Shown one piece after another: positions 8,077 through 14,174 of a stretch of 14,697 bases of DNA (position 1 is the stretch's first letter; each line of letters starts with the position of its first letter). The position numbers and the translations under genes were made by a program. The DNA is from an uncultured Cytophagaceae bacterium (GTDB taxonomy: Bacteria > Bacteroidota > Bacteroidia > Cytophagales > Spirosomataceae). The stretch lies in contig CALLKB010000138.1 in assembly GCA_938008575.1 (NCBI GenBank), positions 1 through 14,697 on the forward strand. The letters are read 5' to 3'. The notes beneath the pieces are model-generated. The model searched no databases and was not told the DNA's origin. It saw only the letters and a list, made by a program, of their open reading frames with translations.

Positions 8077-8091
8077 TGATAATTATTATCA
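8077..8091. promoter_or_regulatory. 7-1-7 Fur-like dyad
   Basis: TGATAATTATTATCA is a perfect 7-1-7 inverted repeat equal to the classical Fur-family core described in other bacteria (TGATAATnATTATCA). It lies between the divergent transporter and siderophore-receptor genes, 76 bp from the transporter start. The caution is that the surrounding 24 bases (8074-8097) also match, at 20 of 24 positions, a stretch in the tandem repeat at 22-45 and 151-174, where the dyad is broken. Confidence 0.4.
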
Positions 8092-8152
8092 AGAATCTGA
8101 TTGTTTGATTTCTAAGCCTAATTTTTTGATTCCCAAAGGTAAGAGTATTGGC

Positions 8153-8175
8153 TTATTTAAAATAATTCTAAATAA
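8153..8175. promoter_or_regulatory. Operator-like 23-bp dyad, copy A
   Basis: TTATTTA-N9-TAAATAA, with perfect 7-bp arms. It is placed just upstream of the -33 TTG of the receptor promoter. A second copy with 19 of 23 identical bases lies exactly 60 bp downstream, which suggests a real binding site. An iron-type repressor is inferred from the downstream gene. Confidence 0.6.
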
Positions 8176-8177
8176 GC

Positions 8178-8208
8178 TTGCATTTGTAATTTGTCGCATG
8201 TAGTTTTG
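8178..8208 (+). promoter_or_regulatory. Promoter of the TonB-dependent receptor gene
   Basis: TTG (8178-8180), 20-bp spacer, TAGTTTTG (8201-8208). The -7 box matches the Bacteroidota consensus TAnnTTTG at every fixed position. Start of transcription is expected near 8215, inside operator copy B. This gives a leader of about 30 nt before the ATG at 8246. Confidence 0.55.
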
Positions 8209-8212
8209 GTCA

Positions 8213-8235
8213 TTATTTATAATTAGTCTAAACAA
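8213..8235. promoter_or_regulatory. Operator-like 23-bp dyad, copy B
   Basis: TTATTTA-N9-TAAACAA: the same pattern as copy A with four differences, ending 10 bp before the receptor ATG and covering the predicted transcription start. A bound protein here would block initiation, so repression is the natural reading. Confidence 0.55.
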
Positions 8236-8245
8236 ACATAAGTAT

Positions 8246-10576
8246 ATGATCCGCCTAATAATTCTTTTAATTTGTTCGTTTACAGTTGTTTATGGTCAGC
8301 AAGCCTCTTTGGAAGGTGTTGTTCGAGATGCCAAACAGCAAGTTGTTCCGGGTGTTTCTGTTCGATTGATCGAGTTGAAGCGCGGAAAGCCATCGGATGT
8401 TGATGGGAAATTCAATTTTCAAGGCTTGAAGCCGGGTATGTACACCTTGCAAGCTTCATTTGTAGGTTATAAAACCTTGCAAGAAAAAGTAAATCTGGTC
8501 GCAGATAAAACGCTTCATTTGGATTTGGAATTGGTTGAGGCAAGCAATGATTTGAAAGAAATTGTTGTCGTAGGCTATGTGAGTCAAAACGAGAAGCCAA
8601 TCACCATCGGAAAATTGCCTATCAAACCCATGGATTTGCCGCAAAGTGTGGTGACGCTCGATAAAAGTTTGTTGGAGGCCCAACAGGTCAACCGAATGAG
8701 TGATGTATTGATGAACACAAATGGCGTTTATATTTTCGGTGCTACGGGTGGCTACCAAGAGGAAATTGCCGCGCGGGGTTTTTCGATGGCGAGTTCAAAT
8801 ACCTTTAAGAATGGAATGCGCTATGCGAACGGAATGATTTCGGAATTGAGTGGAGTGGAGAAAGTGGAGATTCTGAAAGGTAGTGCTGCGATTCTGTATG
8901 GAAATGTGGCCGCTGGGGGTGTGCTAAATTTGGTGACCAAGAAACCTAAATTCAATTTCGGGGGAGAAATAAGTCTTCGTACGGGTTCATGGGGTATGTA
9001 CAAGCCTTCCGTCGACGTATATGGTGGACTTTCCAAAAACATCGCCGTTCGCTTAAATGCGAGTGCCGAGCAGGCAAATAGTTTTCGGGTAGGTGTTTCC
9101 TCGGAACGCGTATATGTGAATCCGTCAATCTTGTTTAAGCTAGGTAAAAAGACGGAATTGATTGTGGAAGGGGATTATTTGGCCGACCAAAGAACGCCTG
9201 ATTTCGGTGCTGGAATCATTAATTATCAAATTGTTGATATTCCCCGGGAACGATTTTTAGGCGTGGCTTGGTCGAATATTAAATCATCACAAAGTTCTGT
9301 TACGACTACTTTGACACATCAAATCAATGAAAATTGGACACTAAAATGGATGAATGGCTGGCGCCAAAATGCCAGTAATCTTTTCTCCAACACGCGTCCG
9401 AATGCTGGCACCTTAATCTCAGCAAACGGCCAATGGATTCGAAATTTACAGAAATCTGAGGTAGAGGAAAGCTATGGAATAACCCAATTGGATTTAATTG
9501 GCTCATTGAATTTGGCAGGGATGAAACATCAAGTATTAGTTGGTCTAGATTCGGATTTTTATAACACGGATACCTATGCCTATAATCAATTTGCGCGATA
9601 CGACACCATCAATGTGTATGCGAGTAGCTTAAAGACTAGTCGGTCAGATCAACCTACCATGACTCCGTTTACTAAAACGATGGCTCCTATTCGTCGCTTA
9701 GGTGTTTATGCGCAGGATCTTATTCATATTAATGGACAGTGGAAAATTTTGGCGGGCTTGCGTTATTCATACCAACAAACTTTGAGCGATGTTTATGCCT
9801 ATGCGACTGGCAAAACTACATCGACGTCTAATTTTGATGGGGCATTTTCACCTCGTTTGGGAATCGTATATAAACCTTCGTTGGACCATGCCTTGTTTGC
9901 CAGTTATTCGAATTCATTCACCTTGAATACGGGAGTGGATATCAATAATCAGGCTTTGCCTCCATCTTTAATTGATCAGTATGAAGTAGGGGCAAAGAAT
10001 GAATTATGGGATGGGTTGATTTCTGTTAATTTGACCGCTTACCGGATATTGAATAATAATTTAGCCCAAAATGCCCTACTCAACGCGACCACGTATTCCT
10101 ATGTCAAAGAAATGGCAGGTTCCGTGCAAAGTGAGGGCGTCGAATTGGATGTGATGTCTAAACCAATAGCAGGTTTTACGCTATCGGGTGGGTATAGTTT
10201 CAATGAAACGAAGTATGTCAAAAGTAATACCTATATCGAAGGAAGCTTATTGAAATATAACCCACGTCATACTGCGAATTTAGGCGTTCAATATCGTTAT
10301 CAAGGTTTTCAATTAGGCTTGACGGCGGTGTATATCGGCGAACGGTTTGCGGGGCGGTCGACGCGTGTGCTGGTGGCGAATGATGCCTACAGACTCATTG
10401 CGCTTCCAGCTTATGTGCAAGCAGATTTAACAGCGGGCTATACGTTCAAGAAAATGTCCTTGCGGGCTCGCGTGGCGAATTTGGGAGATGTGTTGAGTTA
10501 CAATGTTCACGATGATAATTCTGTGAATCCCATTGCCCCTCGGAATTATAGTTTGACCTTGACCTATGGGTGGTAA
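8246..10576 (+). CDS. TonB-dependent siderophore-type receptor with N-terminal regulatory-like domain
   Basis: A 776-residue outer-membrane receptor for energised uptake, most similar in layout to ferric-siderophore receptors. In order: Sec signal peptide ending VYGQ (1-18); a carboxypeptidase-regulatory-like beta domain (about 19-98, with SLEGVVRDAK, VDGKFNFQGL and YTLQASFVGYK); a TonB-box-like EIVVVGY (105-111); the plug (about 125-235, with AARGF and VEILKGSAAILYG followed by GGVLNLVTKKP); then a roughly 540-residue beta-barrel ending in aromatic YSLTLTYGW. That ending is the expected signal for barrel insertion. It is monocistronic: palindromes and about 200 bp follow it. Two operators and a promoter lie upstream, consistent with metal control. 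No SusD partner is present, so carbohydrate import is unlikely. The exact siderophore is unknown. Confidence 0.92.
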   Translation: MIRLIILLICSFTVVYGQQASLEGVVRDAKQQVVPGVSVRLIELKRGKPSDVDGKFNFQGLKPGMYTLQASFVGYKTLQEKVNLVADKTLHLDLELVEASNDLKEIVVVGYVSQNEKPITIGKLPIKPMDLPQSVVTLDKSLLEAQQVNRMSDVLMNTNGVYIFGATGGYQEEIAARGFSMASSNTFKNGMRYANGMISELSGVEKVEILKGSAAILYGNVAAGGVLNLVTKKPKFNFGGEISLRTGSWGMYKPSVDVYGGLSKNIAVRLNASAEQANSFRVGVSSERVYVNPSILFKLGKKTELIVEGDYLADQRTPDFGAGIINYQIVDIPRERFLGVAWSNIKSSQSSVTTTLTHQINENWTLKWMNGWRQNASNLFSNTRPNAGTLISANGQWIRNLQKSEVEESYGITQLDLIGSLNLAGMKHQVLVGLDSDFYNTDTYAYNQFARYDTINVYASSLKTSRSDQPTMTPFTKTMAPIRRLGVYAQDLIHINGQWKILAGLRYSYQQTLSDVYAYATGKTTSTSNFDGAFSPRLGIVYKPSLDHALFASYSNSFTLNTGVDINNQALPPSLIDQYEVGAKNELWDGLISVNLTAYRILNNNLAQNALLNATTYSYVKEMAGSVQSEGVELDVMSKPIAGFTLSGGYSFNETKYVKSNTYIEGSLLKYNPRHTANLGVQYRYQGFQLGLTAVYIGERFAGRSTRVLVANDAYRLIALPAYVQADLTAGYTFKKMSLRARVANLGDVLSYNVHDDNSVNPIAPRNYSLTLTYGW

Positions 10577-10587
10577 TACCCCCTCTT

Positions 10588-10623
10588 ACCTTTGGCAAAC
10601 CTGGTTGGAGGATTGCCAAAGGT
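10588..10623 (-). repeat. 36-nt intergenic palindrome, copy 4 (reverse)
   Basis: Exact reverse complement of copies 3 and 5. It starts 11 nt after the receptor stop codon and is flanked by CCCCC on the left and AGGGG on the right, which lengthens the stem imperfectly. It may serve as the 3' hairpin of the receptor mRNA, but no T-tract follows. Confidence 0.95.
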
Positions 10624-10654
10624 AGGGGTTTAGCGTGATTTAAATGTAAAGGCC

Positions 10655-10685
10655 AACTGATAATGCTGGCCAATTAACTGATAAT
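10655..10685 (+). repeat. Direct repeat AACTGATAAT, two copies 21 bp apart
   Basis: AACTGATAAT occurs at 10655-10664 and 10676-10685, a period of 21 bp or about two helical turns. Both lie between palindrome copies 4 and 5, upstream of the ACT-domain gene. The same 10-mer occurs at 8074-8083 and the 9-mer ACTGATAAT at 12671-12679. It may be a regulatory site or part of the repeat family. Confidence 0.6.
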
Positions 10686-10722
10686 CAATACAAACTAATC
10701 GGTCAAGTCCACAATCCTCCGT

Positions 10723-10758
10723 ACCTTTGGCAATCCTCCAACCAGGTTTGCCAAAGGT
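10723..10758 (+). repeat. 36-nt intergenic palindrome, copy 5 (forward)
   Basis: The C-at-17 variant. It faces copy 4 in inverted orientation across a 99-bp spacer and ends 23 nt before the ATG of the ACT-domain gene, so it lies within that gene's leader or promoter. Confidence 0.95.
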
Positions 10759-10781
10759 AAGGGAGCACTAAAACAAAATTC

Positions 10782-11231
10782 ATGTCAAAAATCAAAAGCA
10801 CCCTTGTGCTAACAGCAGCGCTACTTTCATTCAGTTTTTTAAGTACAGCGCAGAAAAGAAATTTAACCTTGTCGCTCATGCCTGATTCCTATGCCGTTTG
10901 TAGGCTGGCACCCGATTCCAAAGTGCCTGAATGGGCGTACCAAGGAAGCTTCTACTCCATTTCAAAAACGAATGATGAGTTGTCGATCGTAGTCGATCAG
11001 CGATTTGCACCGGCAGGAATAAAGAAAGCAGAAAACTGGAAAGGGTTTAAGATTGAAGGTCCACTTGACTTTTCGATTACGGGTATATTAGCGGCATTGT
11101 CGAAGACCTTAGCTGATAATCAAATTCCCTTGTTTTGTGTGAGTACGTTTGATACGGATTATATCTTGGTGGAAAGCAAGTACTACGAAAAAGCGAAAAT
11201 GGTGTTGGCCAAAGAAAACACAATCAAGTAA
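10782..11231 (+). CDS. ACT-domain protein with a Sec signal peptide
   Basis: A 149-residue protein. Residues about 27-145 fit the small ACT/CASTOR-like family (COG3603 type): SYAVCRLAPDSKVPEWA (36-52), then ELSIVVDQ, a central KGFKIEGPLDFSITGILAAL and STFDTDYILVE near the end. ACT domains usually bind amino acids or similar small ligands in the cytoplasm. Here the family domain is preceded by MSKIKSTLVLTAALLSFSF and LSTAQ, a convincing signal peptide with the A-Q ending used throughout this window, so the protein is predicted to be periplasmic. The in-frame ATG at M33 would cut into the first domain strand and is less likely as the start. It has no operon partner: palindromes lie on both sides, and the next gene is convergent. 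Function unknown; ligand binding outside the cytoplasm is inference. Confidence 0.85.
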   Translation: MSKIKSTLVLTAALLSFSFLSTAQKRNLTLSLMPDSYAVCRLAPDSKVPEWAYQGSFYSISKTNDELSIVVDQRFAPAGIKKAENWKGFKIEGPLDFSITGILAALSKTLADNQIPLFCVSTFDTDYILVESKYYEKAKMVLAKENTIK

Positions 11232-11246
11232 TTGATAAAATAAAAA

Positions 11247-11269
11247 AAGGAGGACATCATGTCCTCCTT
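11247..11269 (-). terminator. Intrinsic terminator for the serine-hydrolase gene
   Basis: The arms AAGGAGGACAT and ATGTCCTCCTT are an 11-bp perfect inverted repeat about one base. On the minus strand the hairpin is followed by a run of seven T and further T-rich sequence. It lies about 50 bp past the serine-hydrolase stop. It may also slow transcription from the ACT-domain gene on the other strand, but there it lacks a T-tract. It abuts palindrome copy 6. Confidence 0.75.
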
Positions 11270-11276
11270 CCCCCGT

Positions 11277-11312
11277 ACCTTTGGCAAACCTGGTTTGAGG
11301 ATTGCCAAAGGT
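11277..11312 (-). repeat. 36-nt intergenic palindrome, copy 6 (reverse)
   Basis: Reverse complement of copies 1 and 2. It is preceded by CCCCCGT and lies between the two convergent stop codons, 9 nt from the serine-hydrolase stop. Confidence 0.95.
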
Positions 11313-11321
11313 AAGTGCGGG

Positions 11322-12641
11322 TTATTTCGCGATACTTCCCCAAGCTAAATGACGGAATTTTTCATTAAATCGCGTAGGTTCAGGTGCAATTTGTAGGAAC
11401 ACCATTCCAAGCATGTCTTCCTTGCGGTCCACCCAAAATTGCGTTCCAAAATATCCTTTCCAGAAATATGTTCCCGCTGAGATTGTCTCGAATTTCGTTT
11501 GTTCCTCAGGATAAACATAAACGGTAACGCCCGCTTTGAACTGCGATCTACCCGTAACGCCTTTGGCAACTCCATCATTCGTCGCCACATCGAATAAAGG
11601 TTTCTCGATCATCTCAACCGTTTTCTTACTCAAAATGCGTGCGCCATCCAATTCTCCATAGTTAAGGATCATTTGGAAGAATCGAGCATAATCGTCTACA
11701 TTGCTAACAATGTCCGTTCCACCCATGGCTAATGACGTGTTCGTGTTCTTGTAGTAGTCCATCGACATGTCTGCTGAAAACCCTAATAATTTCTTGCCTA
11801 CTTCATCCGTGTAGACGCTCTTTTTCCCCGATTTGTCCTGCGTGTAAACCTGCGCCATGTTTTTCCATTCGTTTGGCGTAACACCTACAAACGTTCTTGT
11901 CATTTTTAAGGGCGTAAAGATTTCTTGGCGAAGGAAGTCGGCAAAGGTACGGCCATCCAAAACCTCAATCACACGACCTAATACTTCGAGATTCATGCCG
12001 TATGTCCAGCTCTCCCCGGGCTCATGAACCAACGGTAATTTTGCCACACCGCGAATAATTTCCGCGATGGTTAATTTTGTGTCCCCCTTGGGGAAAGCGA
12101 TCGTAATGCCCGCATTCAAATAGCCCTCGCGGCCTAAACTTGAGAAGGGTGGATAGGCAATGCCCGACGTATGTGTAAATACGTGCTTCATCAAGATCTT
12201 GTTTTTAGCAGGTCGTGTGATGAATTGATGTTTCAAGGTATCGTATCCGACCAAAATTTGCATATTGGCAAATTCAGGTAAAATCGTTTCCAAAGGCGTA
12301 TCCATTGTGAATAGTCCTCTTTCGAATAATTTAAGGCCTGCAACGCCGGTAATAATTTTGGTCATACTCGCCATCCGGAAAAGGTGGTCGGTGCGCATCG
12401 CTTCACCCGTTTCGAGGTTCGCTTTGCCAAAAGCTTTTTTGTAAGCAACTTTCCCATGTCGGACGATCATGCCAATCGACCCAGGAATGTGTTGATTTTC
12501 TGATTCTTTTGCCAAAAAGGCATCGACGCGTGCAAGTCCTTCTTTGGATAAACCGAGATGGACCGGGTCACCTGCAGGTAGATTTTGAGCAAGGCTGCCA
12601 AAGGAAATAAGGGCAACGAAAAGGAGTAAAGTGTGTTTCAT
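11322..12641 (-). CDS. Secreted serine hydrolase, class C beta-lactamase / DD-peptidase fold
   Basis: A 439-residue periplasmic hydrolase of the beta-lactamase/penicillin-binding-protein-like family (PF00144). Signal peptide MKHTLLLFVALISFGSLAQ. The active-site motif SMTK (92-95) gives nucleophile Ser92 and general base Lys95. WTYGMNLEVLG (212-222) carries the second-motif tyrosine, Tyr214. WKGYFGTQFW (394-403) stands where the KTG-like third motif is expected. FTHTSG (155-160) is also typical. Such proteins act as esterases or D-aminopeptidases, or cleave peptidoglycan stems; few are true beta-lactamases, so resistance should not be inferred. It appears monocistronic, with its own terminator downstream. 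Confidence 0.9.
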   Translation of the reverse strand: MKHTLLLFVALISFGSLAQNLPAGDPVHLGLSKEGLARVDAFLAKESENQHIPGSIGMIVRHGKVAYKKAFGKANLETGEAMRTDHLFRMASMTKIITGVAGLKLFERGLFTMDTPLETILPEFANMQILVGYDTLKHQFITRPAKNKILMKHVFTHTSGIAYPPFSSLGREGYLNAGITIAFPKGDTKLTIAEIIRGVAKLPLVHEPGESWTYGMNLEVLGRVIEVLDGRTFADFLRQEIFTPLKMTRTFVGVTPNEWKNMAQVYTQDKSGKKSVYTDEVGKKLLGFSADMSMDYYKNTNTSLAMGGTDIVSNVDDYARFFQMILNYGELDGARILSKKTVEMIEKPLFDVATNDGVAKGVTGRSQFKAGVTVYVYPEEQTKFETISAGTYFWKGYFGTQFWVDRKEDMLGMVFLQIAPEPTRFNEKFRHLAWGSIAK

Positions 12642-12685
12642 CGGATGGAGTAATTTGTGTTAATCAAGATACTGATAATATAACA

Positions 12686-12710
12686 AAAGGAGGACTCGTT
12701 ATCCTCCTTT
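12686..12710 (-). terminator. Intrinsic terminator after the NTF2-like lipoprotein gene
   Basis: AAAGGAGGA, 7-nt loop, TCCTCCTTT: a 9-bp perfect stem. On the minus strand it is followed by TTGTTATATTAT. It lies 62 nt past the lipoprotein stop and directly abuts palindrome copy 7. The arrangement and arm sequence repeat those of the terminator at 11247. Confidence 0.7.
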
Positions 12711-12716
12711 CCCCGT

Positions 12717-12749
12717 ACCTTTGGCAAACCTTGGAGGATTGCCAAAGGT
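12717..12749 (-). repeat. 33-nt intergenic palindrome, copy 7 (reverse, 3-nt deletion)
   Basis: The same 11-bp arms as the other copies, but the centre has lost three bases (AAACCTTGGAGG instead of AAACCTGGTTGGAGG). The arms are unchanged, so the deletion affects only the loop region. Confidence 0.93.
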
Positions 12750-12771
12750 AAAGGAGTTTGATGAAATATGA

Positions 12772-13272
12772 TTATTGCATGATTTCGTTAATCTTCTTCG
12801 TGTCATAGCGTAACCATTCAACCACCTGCTTGCCATCTTTGATGCCGTCTACTGAGTGGATGATGACTTTCACCGACTTGTCTCCACGCGTTAATGTGAA
12901 CCAAGCATATGCGTAGACAAAATGATTGCAATCGAAGTATCCTTTTTCGTTGTAAATCGTTTCTGTGATATTCGGGATGGAATCCAACTTCATCGTAATT
13001 CCTTTCGCTTTGAAAGCGGTGAATAAGGAAACGTTTTGGTCTAATGTAATCGTATCCGCGTTGTCATAAAAGACCGCATCTTCCGAATAGGTAGCACGAT
13101 AGGTTACAGAATCCCCATCGCTTAAGGCTTGCATCGATTTCTTGGCTAAATCGATGTTGGCCGACTTGTCTATTACATAACCTACAGCACCTTCTGGCAA
13201 CTTACTTTCTTGTTTAGAACAAGACATCATTCCGCCTGCGATTAGGCAAGCAAAAATCATTAATTTTTTCAT
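12772..13272 (-). CDS. NTF2-like (SnoaL-type) lipoprotein
   Basis: A 166-residue predicted lipoprotein. MKKLMIFACLIAGGMMSC has a plausible lipobox with Cys18. The rest fits the small cone-shaped NTF2/SnoaL fold: helix LAKKSMQALSDGD followed by YSEDAVFYDNAD, the usual 'burden of residues plus pocket' opening, and later beta strands such as FVYAYAWFTLTRGDKSV. NTF2-like proteins range from enzymes to scaffolds, so no reaction can be assigned. It is the last of three minus-strand genes coding for small exported proteins and is separated from the one upstream by a 54-bp gap holding a hairpin. Confidence 0.75.
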   Translation of the reverse strand: MKKLMIFACLIAGGMMSCSKQESKLPEGAVGYVIDKSANIDLAKKSMQALSDGDSVTYRATYSEDAVFYDNADTITLDQNVSLFTAFKAKGITMKLDSIPNITETIYNEKGYFDCNHFVYAYAWFTLTRGDKSVKVIIHSVDGIKDGKQVVEWLRYDTKKINEIMQ

Positions 13273-13290
13273 GATTGTTGGGTTTAAAAT

Positions 13291-13312
13291 GGCCGACTCA
13301 TGCGAGTCGGCC
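13291..13312 (-). terminator. Hairpin between two minus-strand genes
   Basis: GGCCGACTC-ATGC-GAGTCGGCC, a 9-bp GC-rich stem with a 4-nt loop. It is followed on the minus strand by ATTTTAAACCC. It begins 15 nt after the stop of the upstream gene and ends 18 nt before the next start codon, so it could terminate, attenuate or protect the mRNA. Confidence 0.65.
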
Positions 13313-13326
13313 TGGAAAATTTAGAA

Positions 13327-14118
13327 CTAGTTAAATGTACCTACCGCGTATTGTAACAATACAGATTGGTTGATGCTACGTAAATCCCCTACTTTTTTAG
13401 TGAATTGTTCAGGAGTCAGATTCATGTATTTTTTTGCTCCATTGATGTAGACTGGGCTTGAATCAAAGTCAAATTTGGACAAGTCTTTGAAGAAAGTTAG
13501 CGTTGTGAATTGGCCAGATCCTTCATAGGAGATAGGTGTCAAATGTTGTAAAAATGCCCATTCCTGAATGTTGTCAGCTTTGATTCGATCTGTTTGAATG
13601 GCTTTAACTTGTTTTTCGAAATCCAAGTAGGCAAAATAGTTTTGTTGTGTGACTTTCATTGTTTCCATCAATATGATCGAATTCAAATCATTGGATGGAC
13701 CTGTTGTTTCTATAACCTTAGTCAATTTGTTGCGAACAATCGATTGAACCTTTAACGTTTCATCCATTAAAGAATAAAAACTTGGATCTTCTTTCATTAA
13801 GGCTGTTCCCATATCCGCTGGATATTGTGTAAGCTTGTTTAAATCTTCTGAAGCATTTAGGGATACATAATCATAATCCACCGATTCCGATTTGTATTCA
13901 TTCATAATTGGATAAACAGCCCAGGCGCCAATTAGGCCTGCAGCCTTACGTTTCAAATGAATAACTTTCCATTTCTTTTCGAGCGCCATGGCCTCATCAA
14001 TTGTGTGGCCGGGCTTTAATTTGTGAAAAGCAATGTTGATATAATAGGTCTTGTTTTGTGCGAATGTGCTCGCTGTGATTGCAAAAATTGCAAGGAATAA
14101 TAAGGTAAGTTTTTTCAT
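13327..14118 (-). CDS. Unrecognised exported protein, possible two-part dimeric alpha/beta-barrel-like fold
   Basis: A 263-residue protein I cannot assign to a named family. It has a clear signal peptide (MKKLTLLFLAIFAITASTFA, then Q) and is predicted periplasmic, with no lipobox and no further membrane segment. The mature part seems to fall into two halves of similar layout: a strand starting YYINIAFHKLKPG (25-37) followed by a helix and strand, and later SIILMETMKVTQQ, helix AYLDFEKQVKAIQ, then FTTLTFFKD. This strand-helix-strand rhythm recalls NIPSNAP or dimeric alpha/beta-barrel proteins, but that is a weak structural impression only. It sits between two NTF2-like genes with hairpins on both sides, suggesting shared expression. 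Confidence 0.75.
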   Translation of the reverse strand: MKKLTLLFLAIFAITASTFAQNKTYYINIAFHKLKPGHTIDEAMALEKKWKVIHLKRKAAGLIGAWAVYPIMNEYKSESVDYDYVSLNASEDLNKLTQYPADMGTALMKEDPSFYSLMDETLKVQSIVRNKLTKVIETTGPSNDLNSIILMETMKVTQQNYFAYLDFEKQVKAIQTDRIKADNIQEWAFLQHLTPISYEGSGQFTTLTFFKDLSKFDFDSSPVYINGAKKYMNLTPEQFTKKVGDLRSINQSVLLQYAVGTFN

Positions 14119-14141
14119 GGTTTTTTGGGTTTAAAAATATT

Positions 14142-14166
14142 GTCCGTGAGCGATATGCTCACGGAC
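14142..14166 (-). terminator. Hairpin after the broken NTF2-like gene
   Basis: GTCCGTGAGC-GATAT-GCTCACGGAC: 10-bp perfect stem, 5-nt loop. On the minus strand it is followed by AATATTTTTAAACCC. It is 8 nt beyond the upstream stop and 23 nt before the next start codon, the same arrangement as the hairpin at 13291 but with a different stem sequence. Confidence 0.65.
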
Positions 14167-14174
14167 TTAATTGG

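Noticed and set aside
8132..8143. CCCAAAGGTAAG as another palindrome copy
   Set aside because: It resembles only the right edge of the repeat, with no matching left arm nearby.
8246..10576. TonB receptor as a SusC-type carbohydrate importer
   Set aside because: There is no SusD-like gene beside it, and the plug and length fit siderophore receptors better than the roughly 1000-residue SusC type.
11322..12641. Serine hydrolase as an antibiotic-resistance beta-lactamase
   Set aside because: It has the fold motifs SxxK and Tyr, but the third motif is WKGYFGT rather than a clear KTG, and most such Bacteroidota proteins are esterases or peptidases.
85..12749. The palindromes as a CRISPR array
   Set aside because: Copies are hundreds to thousands of bases apart, occur in both orientations, have no regular spacers and there are no cas genes.
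85..12749. The palindromes as integron attC sites separating gene cassettes
   Set aside because: They lack the RYYYAAC / GTTRRRY boxes, occur in both orientations, separate genes of differing strand and sit with no integrase.
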